From Bacillota bacterium (lineage in GTDB: Bacteria; Bacillota_A; Clostridia; Lachnospirales; Lachnospiraceae), in the NCBI GenBank assembly GCA_023443925.1, contig JAEZSL010000411.1:1-6622 (forward strand): a stretch of 6,622 bases of DNA, in the 5' to 3' direction. The notes beneath the pieces were generated by a model that saw only the letters and a program-made list of their open reading frames with translations, was not told the DNA's origin and did no database searches. The position numbers and the translations under genes were made by a program. Below are positions 1-5,628 of this stretch, piece after piece (within the stretch, counting starts at the first letter, position 1; each line of letters begins with the position of its first letter).

Positions 1-51
1 ATAAACTAAAAATCGGTACATTTTAGCGAAAGGAGAATTCTGGAAGTATAA

Positions 52-91
52 TGTGGATAACTTAATCCCTTCGTCTGAAATTTGTGGATAC
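52..91 (-). other. Pair of DnaA-box-like words
   Basis: On the minus strand, bases 60-52 read TTATCCACA, which is identical to the consensus DnaA box. Bases 91-83 read GTATCCACA, one mismatch away. Their starts are 31 bases apart, about three helical turns, in the same orientation. A two-box site could bind DnaA for titration or local regulation. However, a nine-base word in AT-rich DNA can arise by chance, and no origin-type features (dnaA, dnaN, an AT-rich unwinding element or a larger box cluster) are present. The words are seen directly; function is inference. Confidence 0.25.
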
Positions 92-138
92 CTAATTTTT
101 GAGAGTTATAGGTTTATCAATACTAAGTTTAATTAATT

Positions 139-624
139 TTACTCCTCACCGCTGTCATTTAATGTATTCGGTTGTATTATCATTGTCGGTTTACTAAAAT
201 GAAGTGTATCTATATAAGATTTAGATTTATTTTGAATATTGTTATTTTTAATTTGCATATTACTTTCTAAAATAATTTTACGTTTTTCATACAATACTTT
301 AGACCCATAAATATAAAAAGCTTCATAATAATCTTCATTATTATCAATTATTAACATACTATGACCATATAACAAACTATAATTTTTGTTATAATCTTTT
401 TTCTCAAGAATCATATCTTTTTTCATCTTTTTATACATATTTATGTATTTTCTGCTTTCAATACGTATCTCTTGTGGCTTTTCTGTTACAGCATTATAAA
501 CAAGTAATAAATCTTGATTACTTGAACCTTTATAATATATTATTACAGCTATAGTAAATAGTAATATTGTTATAATAATTATTATTCCAATTTTTTTATA
601 TAGATTTTCTTGGATTTTTAACAT
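139..624 (-). CDS. Hypothetical protein with one N-terminal membrane segment
   Basis: This encodes 161 residues of a protein I do not recognise. A short lysine-containing N-terminus (residues 1-12) is followed by a very hydrophobic isoleucine-rich segment at about residues 12-31. The rest is a polar domain of about 130 residues rich in Lys, Asn, Ile and Tyr. The positive residues before the hydrophobic segment suggest a cytoplasmic N-terminus and an extracytoplasmic C-terminal domain. No signal-peptidase site, lipobox or cysteine cluster is evident. The ATG at 624 is preceded by a purine-rich GAGGGGGT at a suitable distance and by its own promoter at 675-703, so it appears monocistronic. The coding sequence is much richer in A+T than the pyr genes, which may indicate a fast-evolving or acquired gene. 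It could be a sensor, immunity or stress-type surface protein, but nothing in the sequence decides this. Confidence 0.7.
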   Translation of the reverse strand: MLKIQENLYKKIGIIIIITILLFTIAVIIYYKGSSNQDLLLVYNAVTEKPQEIRIESRKYINMYKKMKKDMILEKKDYNKNYSLLYGHSMLIIDNNEDYYEAFYIYGSKVLYEKRKIILESNMQIKNNNIQNKSKSYIDTLHFSKPTMIIQPNTLNDSGEE

Positions 625-674
625 ATAAATACCCCCTCAATAATTTATATATTACCTCATTCATATATTTTTCC

Positions 675-703
675 AATATACTTTAGAGATCCTAACTATT
701 CAA
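675..703 (-). promoter_or_regulatory. Sigma-A type promoter for the 161-residue membrane protein gene
   Basis: On the minus strand a -35 element TTGAAT (703-698) and a -10 element TATATT (680-675) are separated by exactly 17 bases. Transcription would begin near 668, leaving a leader of about 44 bases that contains the GAGGGGGT ribosome binding site upstream of the ATG at 624. The match and spacing are seen in the sequence; use of the promoter is inferred. Confidence 0.55.
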
Positions 704-1245
704 AAAGGATTTCTTCAGGTATTGCTAGTTCTGATGATTATATCTGGATACTATCATTCAGTCTTTCTAAGTTAATAACATAAAAGCCCCGATTGGCAAA
801 TATATGCAATTTAACGACATCCATTCATAAACTTATTTTATTAAAAATGCCCCAATTGCATAATACAATTGGGACATTTATTTTTGTGTACATACAATAA
901 AATATACTAGCAATAGTATTTTAATGTAGATCAATATAATACAGGTATTCGTCACGTTACTATTAGTCATACTTTAAATCTATTCATACACTTAAAAATA
1001 ACTAATTAAAAACTATTTGTTAATATTCTACACCTGGCATATGTATTTATAAAAGAGTTTTTATAACAAGAAAAATATTTATTTATTTTCGCAAACTGTA
1101 TATAGTTTATTCTTAGATGATAACCATTAAAAAAGTTTCATTTTATAAATTTGATAGATATATTGTGCATTTTTATATCGAATTATAAATGATACTTTTA
1201 ACAGTAAATCATAATATATATTCATTAGCAATTTTATCAATCCTT
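704..1245. other. Gene-free AT-rich intergenic region
   Basis: No coding frame with a start and ribosome binding site is visible on either strand, and stops are frequent in all frames. The main structure is the terminator hairpin at 845-885. Smaller AT-only hairpins are present. One is at 904-919 (ATACTA, GCAA loop, TAGTAT). Another is at 1047-1066 (TTATAAAA, GAGT loop, TTTTATAA). A short one lies near 1093-1108. Such hairpins are expected by chance in DNA this AT-rich. A small RNA cannot be excluded, but I found no convincing promoter for one. Confidence 0.6.
845..885. terminator. Orphan bidirectional intrinsic terminator
   Basis: The arms CCCAATTG (851-858) and CAATTGGG (866-873) enclose a 7-base loop. 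After one mismatch the stem extends through AAATG (845-849) and CATTT (875-879), giving 13 pairs in total. The plus-strand copy is followed by a T-rich stretch (TTTATTTTTG). The minus-strand copy is followed by TTTTTAAT, so it could stop RNA polymerase from either side. No gene ends next to it: the pyr operon has its own terminator at 1246-1321, and the 161-residue gene starts on the other side. It may serve an unannotated transcript or be left from a lost gene. Confidence 0.7.
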
Positions 1246-1321
1246 ATAAAAAGACTGCTGTAAAACTTAGTTTCAAAATTCCATAATATGTTATTCTCAA
1301 ACATACGTATCACAACAGTCC
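1246..1321 (-). terminator. Long-loop intrinsic terminator of the pyr operon
   Basis: On the minus strand the arms GACTGTTGT (1320-1312) and ACAGCAGTC (1261-1253) form a 9-pair stem including one G-U pair. The second arm is followed directly by TTTTTAT (1252-1246). The loop is unusually long, about 50 bases, and contains the palindrome ATACGTAT (1303-1310). The stem starts 11 bases after the stop of the small membrane protein gene, so it plausibly ends the pyrK-pyrD-pyrE transcript. A short mobile-element remnant with terminal inverted repeats is a less likely reading. Confidence 0.6.
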
Positions 1322-1331
1322 AGCTTATAAA

Positions 1332-1484
1332 TTAGAAAAGTATTTCTGATTTTTTCTTTAGTAATCTTCCGCCGCTGATAATCATTAGAATTCCACCTGC
1401 TAATCCAGCTACTATGAATAGAATTCCCATGACTAAATTACCTACACCAACCGATTTCATAGTCATATAAATTTTTTCACTCAT
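1332..1484 (-). CDS. Small membrane protein (50 residues) at the end of the pyr operon
   Basis: This short gene encodes 50 residues, beginning MSEKIYMTMK and ending KKKSEILF. A single hydrophobic, glycine-rich segment at about residues 14-38 should span the membrane. It is followed by a strongly basic patch (RLLKKK, residues 40-45), which by the positive-inside rule points to a cytoplasmic C-terminus. The ATG at 1484 has an excellent ribosome binding site, AGGAG with a 6-base gap. It lies 56 bases after the pyrE stop with no terminator between them, and the operon terminator follows its own stop, so it should be co-transcribed with pyrE. I have the impression that similar short proteins occur in other Lachnospiraceae, but could not check. 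The function is unknown; a role in pyrimidine metabolism or uptake is only suggested by position. Confidence 0.82.
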   Translation of the reverse strand: MSEKIYMTMKSVGVGNLVMGILFIVAGLAGGILMIISGGRLLKKKSEILF

Positions 1485-1540
1485 ATCTTGCTCCTATCTG
1501 CCGTAGTAAACAGCCTTTTTGATAATAGAAACGGTCTTAC

Positions 1541-2221
1541 CTAATCTTGTCCTGCTCCATATTTTTCATAATAAGCATCAATGGAAGCTTTTAATTTTTC
1601 ATCAATCACGATATTTCCATTATAAGGCTTATTGTACAAATGTTCAACTACTTCTTCCATTGTAACGATTGCTGTTGTCTTTAAACCATAAACTTCTTCG
1701 ATTTCGGCTAAAGCACTTTTGCTGCCCTGTCCCTTTTCCATACGGTCAACGGATACTACGAGTCCAAGCGCAGTAATATTACCCTGGGCCTTAAGAATCG
1801 GCATCGTTTCACCGATGGAAGTACCAGCCGTTGTTACGTCTTCGATTATGATAACCTTGTCCTTATCCTGAATGGGACCACCCAGAAGGATGCCTTTGTC
1901 ACCATGATCTTTTACTTCCTTACGGTTTGAACAATAACGGATTTCTTTTCCGTAAAACTCGCTGATTGCCATGGAGGCGGCCACACTTAAAGGAATCCCT
2001 TTATAGGCAGGTCCGAACAACACATCAAAATCCAATCCAAAGCTGGTTTCTATGGCTTTCGCATAATATTCGCCCAATTTTCGCAGCTGAGAGCCTGTCC
2101 TGTAAAAACCCGCATTAATAAAAAAGGGTGTTTTCCGTCCGCTCTTGGTAGTGAAATCACCGAATTTTAATACTCCGCAGTCTACCATGAATTCAATAAA
2201 TTCCTGTTTATACTGTTCCAT
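1541..2221 (-). CDS. pyrE: Orotate phosphoribosyltransferase
   Basis: This cytoplasmic enzyme transfers the phosphoribosyl group of PRPP to orotate, giving OMP and pyrophosphate, in the fifth step of de novo UMP synthesis. It has a type I phosphoribosyltransferase fold. The PRPP-binding motif IIIEDVTTAGTS is at residues 124-135, and the flexible catalytic loop (RKEVKDHGDKG) is at about residues 100-110. The N-terminal orotate-binding hood includes TTKSGRKTPFF near residues 24-34. The length of 226 residues is normal for clostridial PyrE. An in-frame ATG exists 15 bases upstream (2236), but it lies inside the ribosome binding site and has none of its own. GGAGG (2234-2230) sits 8 bases before the ATG at 2221, which I therefore chose. 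The gene follows pyrD by about 120 bases and precedes the small membrane protein gene. Confidence 0.97.
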   Translation of the reverse strand: MEQYKQEFIEFMVDCGVLKFGDFTTKSGRKTPFFINAGFYRTGSQLRKLGEYYAKAIETSFGLDFDVLFGPAYKGIPLSVAASMAISEFYGKEIRYCSNRKEVKDHGDKGILLGGPIQDKDKVIIIEDVTTAGTSIGETMPILKAQGNITALGLVVSVDRMEKGQGSKSALAEIEEVYGLKTTAIVTMEEVVEHLYNKPYNGNIVIDEKLKASIDAYYEKYGAGQD

Positions 2222-2340
2222 TGAATCAACCTCCATTTATTATTCTAAAATTATTTACCATTCACCTATTAAATTTTTTATATACTAGTCACAGCTGTCT
2301 TAAACCGGTCATTTTGCTTTACCGTTAACCGACTTTATCA
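2222..2340 (-). other. pyrD-pyrE spacer
   Basis: This spacer of about 120 bases is long for a tight operon. It contains the palindromes GTTAAC and ACCGGT and a weak CGGT/ACCG pairing, but no stem followed by a T-tract. A TATAAA word occurs on the minus strand without a good -35 partner. I see no convincing terminator or promoter, so read-through from pyrD to pyrE is the simplest reading. Confidence 0.4.
2230..2234 (-). promoter_or_regulatory. Ribosome binding site that sets the pyrE start
   Basis: GGAGG on the minus strand lies 8 bases before the ATG at 2221. The upstream in-frame ATG at 2236-2234 overlaps this site, and only A/T-rich sequence without a purine block precedes it. This favours the shorter 226-residue PyrE over a 231-residue version. 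Confidence 0.75.
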
Positions 2341-3243
2341 CTAATTGATACATCCAATAAGTTCATTAATATCATCAATCTTATATTTTTCCATATAAAC
2401 TTCGATTTCCTTAAGCACTTTAAGAGTTGCCTCAGGATCGGTAAAATTAGCGGTACCTACCGCTACCGCTGTGGCTCCGGCCATAATAAATTCCAGTGCA
2501 TCCTCACCGTTCATAATTCCGCCCATACCGATAATAGGAAGTTTAACCGCATTCGCCACCTGGTTCACCATTCTAACCGCTACCGGCTTTATAGCCGGGC
2601 CGGATAAACCTCCGGTTTTATTGGCAAGTGCAAAAGTTCGTTTATGAATATCGATCTTCATGCCCGTTAAGGTATTAATCAGGGACAGGGCATCGGCACC
2701 GCCGGCTTCAGCTGCTTTTGCAGTTTCAGTTATATCCGTAACATTAGGACTAAGTTTCATAATAACCGGCTGCCTGGCATACTTTTTAACTTCTTTTGTA
2801 ATGGCTTCTACCGCACGGCTGCTTTGCCCGAAAGCAATTCCGCCTTCCTTCACGTTGGGACAGGAGATATTAATCTCTAACAAATCCACCTCAGAAGCTG
2901 ACAGCCGTTCCACTACCTCACAATAATCTTCCGTTGTTTTCCCGCATACATTCACTATGATCCTGGTATCATATTGTTTCAGGAAAGGAATATCACGCTG
3001 TACAAATACCTCAACTCCGGGATTTTGCAGACCGATGGCATTGAGCATTCCACCGTAAGTTTCAGCAATCCGGGGGGTCGGGTTGCCTGTCCAGGGAATA
3101 CTTGAGACGCCCTTAGTAGTAATTGCTCCGACTTTATTTAAATCTACAAACCCACTGTATTCAAGACCGGAACCAAAAGTACCGGATGCAGTGGTTACCG
3201 GGTTCTTCCATTCCACTCCTGCTATATTGACTTTCGTATTCAT
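2341..3243 (-). CDS. pyrD: Dihydroorotate dehydrogenase, class 1B catalytic subunit
   Basis: This FMN-containing TIM-barrel subunit oxidises dihydroorotate to orotate, the fourth step of UMP synthesis. In class 1B enzymes the electrons pass to NAD+ through PyrK. The protein is 300 residues, normal for the class. The catalytic base is Cys128 within NISCPN (residues 125-130); cysteine rather than serine at this position marks class 1. Other family signatures are TTKGVSSIPWTGNP (42-55), YGGMLNAIGLQNPG (63-76), VIMKLSPNVTDI, NKTGGLSGPAIKPVAV and GMGGI near the C-terminal phosphate-binding region. GGAGG lies 4 bases before the ATG at 3243. Its partner gene pyrK is immediately upstream on the same strand, 76 bases away, which supports the 1B rather than the fumarate-dependent 1A assignment. 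The stop is TAG at 2341. Confidence 0.96.
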   Translation of the reverse strand: MNTKVNIAGVEWKNPVTTASGTFGSGLEYSGFVDLNKVGAITTKGVSSIPWTGNPTPRIAETYGGMLNAIGLQNPGVEVFVQRDIPFLKQYDTRIIVNVCGKTTEDYCEVVERLSASEVDLLEINISCPNVKEGGIAFGQSSRAVEAITKEVKKYARQPVIMKLSPNVTDITETAKAAEAGGADALSLINTLTGMKIDIHKRTFALANKTGGLSGPAIKPVAVRMVNQVANAVKLPIIGMGGIMNGEDALEFIMAGATAVAVGTANFTDPEATLKVLKEIEVYMEKYKIDDINELIGCIN

Positions 3244-3319
3244 TCTTCCTCCAAACCTTTCCTGCCTGAAATATTAAAGAAATAGGTACTAACTATTCAT
3301 AAGAATTCGGTCATAAAGC

Positions 3320-4090
3320 TTACAGTTCGATCTCATCCGCATAGAATACAGGGCCGTCCTTGCATATTCTCTTATTCTTTACATTGGTATGATGATCCTT
3401 TTCTTTTGACTGGCACACACAGGCCAGACAGGCTCCAATACCGCAGGCCATTCTCTCTTCCAGGGATAACTGTGCTTTTATTCCCCGTTCCGCGGCAAAG
3501 GCCTTAACGCCCCGAAGCATTGGTCCGGGTCCGCAGGCATAGATAATATCTCCATCTAATCCGGCGGCTTTTATGGCATCAATTACATTACCCTTTGTTC
3601 CGCGGCTGCCGTCCTCGGTAGAAATGCAGACACTACCGTAGGCTTCAAACTCCTTCTCTAAAAATGTCATATCACGGTAGCCCAGCACGATCTGCTTTTC
3701 GCCTTTTAACTGCTTCGCCAATTCCAGCATAGGTGGTATGCCGATTCCTCCTCCGATTAAAATTGCCTTATGTCCCTCCATATAAAAGCCGTTACCTAAA
3801 GGACCAAGGATTTCAAGAGTATCTCCGGCTTTTAGTTCTGCAAATTCCTCCGTGCCTTTTCCCACCACCCGGTATACCAGACGGAGTGTACCATTATCCC
3901 CATCCGTTTCACATATACTGATAGGCCTTGGAAGCAGCTTGTCACCACTTTTGCAATACAAAGACAAAAACTGTCCCGGCTTCGCATAAGAAGCTATCTC
4001 CCTTTCTTTAAGCCACATGCTGTAAACATCCTCTGTTAAACGCTCCTGAGAGGCAACTACCGCCGTTCTTTTAAAGGTCTCATCCATCAT
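3320..4090 (-). CDS. pyrK: Dihydroorotate dehydrogenase electron transfer subunit
   Basis: This iron-sulfur flavoprotein partners PyrD. It carries FAD and a [2Fe-2S] cluster, passes electrons from PyrD's FMN to NAD+, and belongs to the ferredoxin-reductase superfamily. The FAD-binding RPIS motif is at residues 55-58. The nucleotide-binding GGGIGIPP is at about 113-120, and CGPGP at 186-190 is the conserved NAD-domain element. The cluster ligands are Cys216, Cys221, Cys224 and Cys243 (C-x4-C-x2-C-x18-C), all present. The length of 256 residues is typical. AGGAG lies 5 bases before the ATG at 4090, and a second ATG follows directly at 4087, so either could be used. It is the first gene of the operon; a promoter is at 4164-4192. 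Confidence 0.96.
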   Translation of the reverse strand: MMDETFKRTAVVASQERLTEDVYSMWLKEREIASYAKPGQFLSLYCKSGDKLLPRPISICETDGDNGTLRLVYRVVGKGTEEFAELKAGDTLEILGPLGNGFYMEGHKAILIGGGIGIPPMLELAKQLKGEKQIVLGYRDMTFLEKEFEAYGSVCISTEDGSRGTKGNVIDAIKAAGLDGDIIYACGPGPMLRGVKAFAAERGIKAQLSLEERMACGIGACLACVCQSKEKDHHTNVKNKRICKDGPVFYADEIEL

Positions 4091-4104
4091 TTCATCTCCT
4101 GATT

Positions 4105-4126
4105 TTTAACCGTATGCATCGGTAAA
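4105..4126 (-). promoter_or_regulatory. Small leader hairpin before pyrK
   Basis: On the minus strand TTTACCG pairs with CGGTTAAA (one bulged T) around a 7-base loop ATGCATA. It ends a few bases upstream of the AGGAG ribosome binding site. It is too weak and lacks a T-tract for a terminator. It could tune translation of pyrK, but it could also be chance. No PyrR-type attenuator is recognisable in the leader, which is only about 65 bases. Confidence 0.25.
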
Positions 4127-4163
4127 TGTAGTAGTTTTCAGTTCCCTGCTTTTAATCTTACTT

Positions 4164-4192
4164 ATTATAATCGAAAAATTTTGGTAGCACAA
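4164..4192 (-). promoter_or_regulatory. Sigma-A promoter of the pyr operon
   Basis: On the minus strand the -35 element TTGTGC (4192-4187) and the -10 element TATAAT (4169-4164, a perfect match) are separated by 17 bases. Transcription should start near 4157, leaving a leader of about 65 bases before pyrK. The promoter lies just downstream of the terminator of the DUF2087 genes, so the pyr operon is a separate transcription unit. Confidence 0.75.
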
Positions 4193-4215
4193 GACCCGAA
4201 ATCATTTTATTCGTA

Positions 4216-4262
4216 CAAAAAAAATAGGCTGAGATTAGGTTTATTCCGTATCTCAGCCTATT
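4216..4262 (-). terminator. Strong intrinsic terminator of the DUF2087 gene pair
   Basis: The arms AATAGGCTGAGAT (4223-4235) and ATCTCAGCCTATT (4250-4262) form a perfect 13-pair stem with a 14-base loop. On the minus strand the stem runs into TTTTTTTTGT, an ideal U-tract. On the plus strand no T-run follows, so it acts in one direction. It lies about 36 bases after the stop of the short DUF2087 gene and isolates it from the pyr promoter. Confidence 0.92.
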
Positions 4263-4298
4263 CAAAATCAATTGCATATAAAACAACACGATTTCATC

Positions 4299-4568
4299 TT
4301 ATTCTGGAGTAGTTCTTTCTTCTTTCCAGTATTTTGCACCATCCTGGGTTCTGGACAAAAATTTCTTATCAATCAGTTCTCTTCTAAGTAGAAAGAAATC
4401 CCCAAACGTATGCCAGTATTTAACGATTTCGTTTACTTCCTTTTCCGTATAATATACATCTGAGTCAAACTTTTCAGCCAGATATGCCAGAATCTCTATT
4501 TTAACACTTTTTTTGGAAGGCCATATTTTTATTTTTTTGTCTTCATCTAAATATTGATTGATACTCAT
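4299..4568 (-). CDS. Stand-alone DUF2087 domain protein
   Basis: This 89-residue protein consists almost entirely of one DUF2087 domain. The recognisable elements are LDEDKKIKIWPSKKSVK near the start, LAYLAEKF in the middle, YTEKEVNEIVKYWHTFGD at about residues 40-57, LLRRELIDKKFLSR, and the terminal KYW. DUF2087 is usually found fused to, or next to, helix-turn-helix regulators; its biochemical role is unknown, though the fold looks like a small nucleic-acid or protein-binding helical domain. Its ATG at 4568 is preceded by AAGGGG with a 6-7 base gap, a moderate ribosome binding site. It lies 34 bases after the regulator gene, whose own C-terminal domain is of the same family, so the two are probably co-transcribed paralogous domains. 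A role as partner or modulator of that regulator is inference. Confidence 0.85.
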   Translation of the reverse strand: MSINQYLDEDKKIKIWPSKKSVKIEILAYLAEKFDSDVYYTEKEVNEIVKYWHTFGDFFLLRRELIDKKFLSRTQDGAKYWKEERTTPE

Positions 4569-4602
4569 GATTTACCCCTTTTCTCACATACGGCTTATGT
4601 AA

Positions 4603-5352
4603 TTATAAAAGCCAGTATTCTTTACAATCTTTCGTACGGTCCATAAAACCATACTCAATCAAATAGCGTCTGATGGTCGGAAAATCGTGATAGATTCCTT
4701 TGAGTATCCGGTTTAATTCTTTCTCTTCATAATTACGCCCATGCTGGAATTGTTCTGTAATCTTCCTAAGAACTACGATTTTCTTTTTTTCCCTCGCAGG
4801 AAATTCTATCAGTTTAAGAGGAGTAAGAGATGAAAAAGCAGTTTTGATAATCTTTTCCTCCTCTTCATTGGTCGTTATATACCTGTCGTCAACCATTGTC
4901 GCAGTATTATGAATACTTACCAGATTCTCATGGATCGGGTTTCCTTTTAAGGCAAGCTCGTAAACAGCCAGGTACATTTTTGCCTGTTTTGCCTTTTCCC
5001 GGAACATAAATTTCTGATGCCGCACCGTGGAAGGTGAAATGCCAAGCTGCTTCGCTATATCATTATCGGATAACCCCGCACTGATTAAGCCTAATAAACT
5101 TTTCTGATTATCCGTAATTCCAAGGTATTTATTCTCCGAATTCAAAAGCTGATCATACACCTTGCCATGTTCTTTGGATATATGAACAGAAATTCCTGAC
5201 CGGCTGTCAAAAAACCTGCCGTCAAAGGGGTAGATTTCACCGGTATAAAACTCTTTTCCGCAGTGATTGCAGATATATTTATCATTTTCTTTATCATAGT
5301 GGTATCCATTTTTGATTTCTTCGATATTCAATTCGGTTAAATCGTACTTCAT
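4603..5352 (-). CDS. Putative transcriptional regulator: zinc finger, LuxR-type HTH and DUF2087
   Basis: This 249-residue protein has three parts. Residues 20-65 hold a probable C2H2-like zinc finger with Cys28-x2-Cys31 and His57-x4-His62. Residues 79-125 resemble a LuxR/GerE helix-turn-helix: TDNQKSLLGLISAGLSDNDI, then the recognition stretch GISPSTVRHQ. Residues 165-249 form a DUF2087 domain ending in KEYWLL. The order suggests a DNA-binding regulator; no receiver or PAS sensor is present, so the signal is unknown. A longer frame begins at an ATG at 5364, but that ATG is part of the ribosome binding site (ATGGAG) and has no purine block of its own. GGAG (5362-5359) lies 6 bases before the ATG at 5352, which I prefer. 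A near-consensus promoter lies just upstream and the gene is first in a two-gene unit. Confidence 0.85.
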   Translation of the reverse strand: MKYDLTELNIEEIKNGYHYDKENDKYICNHCGKEFYTGEIYPFDGRFFDSRSGISVHISKEHGKVYDQLLNSENKYLGITDNQKSLLGLISAGLSDNDIAKQLGISPSTVRHQKFMFREKAKQAKMYLAVYELALKGNPIHENLVSIHNTATMVDDRYITTNEEEEKIIKTAFSSLTPLKLIEFPAREKKKIVVLRKITEQFQHGRNYEEKELNRILKGIYHDFPTIRRYLIEYGFMDRTKDCKEYWLL

Positions 5353-5358
5353 TGTATT

Positions 5359-5362
5359 CTCC
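5359..5362 (-). promoter_or_regulatory. Ribosome binding site that sets the regulator start
   Basis: GGAG on the minus strand is 6 bases before the ATG at 5352. The alternative ATG at 5364-5362 overlaps it and is preceded only by GAATCTTTAA. The shorter 249-residue product is therefore favoured over 253 residues. Confidence 0.65.
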
Positions 5363-5390
5363 ATTTAAAGATTCTTTTTGTATCATTCTT

Positions 5391-5419
5391 ATAATATACC
5401 AATCTGCTTAATGTGTCAA
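5391..5419 (-). promoter_or_regulatory. Near-consensus sigma-A promoter of the DUF2087 regulator pair
   Basis: On the minus strand a perfect -35 TTGACA (5419-5414) is followed after 17 bases by the -10 TATTAT (5396-5391). AT-rich sequence upstream could act as an UP element. Transcription should start near 5384 with a leader of about 32 bases. This is the strongest-looking promoter in the window, which suggests high basal expression unless it is repressed, possibly by its own product. Confidence 0.82.
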
Positions 5420-5574
5420 CATATATTATTTATGTTTGTTATTTTAATAAACAATACTATTATATGTTTATATTATTTGTGTTTCAATGGTGTACCCTCG
5501 CTGAATTTTCTTGCCAGTTTTTTATTGTTTTCAATTGAGTATTTTTTTCTTCTATTACATATTATAGAAGCACA
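5420..5574. other. AT-rich region between divergent transcription units
   Basis: Nothing coding is supported here. A 7-pair hairpin CTTCTAT/ATAGAAG (5549-5570) lies next to a run of seven T, but on neither strand does a T-run follow it, so it is not a terminator. Short open frames on both strands lack ribosome binding sites. Confidence 0.5.
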
Positions 5575-5611
5575 ATAAAAGCCGTACAGTCGTTAATTCC
5601 GGCCATACGGC
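5573..5611 (-). terminator. Minus-strand terminator-like hairpin upstream of the CatA-like gene
   Basis: On the minus strand GCCGTA (5611-5606) pairs with TACGGC (5586-5581), extended by one T-G pair, around a loop of about 17 bases. TTTTATTG follows directly (5580-5573). It would stop minus-strand RNA coming from antisense of the CatA-like gene or from the glycosyltransferase before it reaches the regulator. No minus-strand gene ends here. The word CGTTAAT occurs twice as a direct repeat (5591-5597, 5614-5620). Confidence 0.5.
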
Positions 5612-5628
5612 AACGTTAATATAAATTA

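Noticed and set aside
1251..1321. Possible miniature transposable element with 9-base inverted ends
   Set aside because: The ends and the following T-tract fit a terminator placed right after the last operon gene, and no target-site duplication is visible.
2660..2926. Open frame on the plus strand inside pyrD (another at 3083-3277)
   Set aside because: Both are antisense to a clear pyrD, have no ribosome binding site of note and encode no recognisable protein.
3733..3921. Open frame on the plus strand inside pyrK
   Set aside because: It is a shadow of the conserved pyrK coding frame, without a plausible start signal.
4163..4298. Possible riboswitch in the pyr and DUF2087 intergenic region
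   Set aside because: The only strong structure is a simple terminator stem belonging to the upstream transcription unit, and the pyr leader is too short for a known class.
5378..5578. 66-codon plus-strand open frame rich in hydrophobic residues
   Set aside because: It overlaps the strong minus-strand promoter, lacks a ribosome binding site, and its hydrophobic look follows from T-rich DNA.
5473..5590. Minus-strand open frame ending KLARKFSEGTPLKHK
   Set aside because: It reads somewhat like a protein C-terminus but has no ATG or ribosome binding site, starts after a nearby stop and overlaps the terminator-like hairpin. Probably chance, though a gene remnant is possible.
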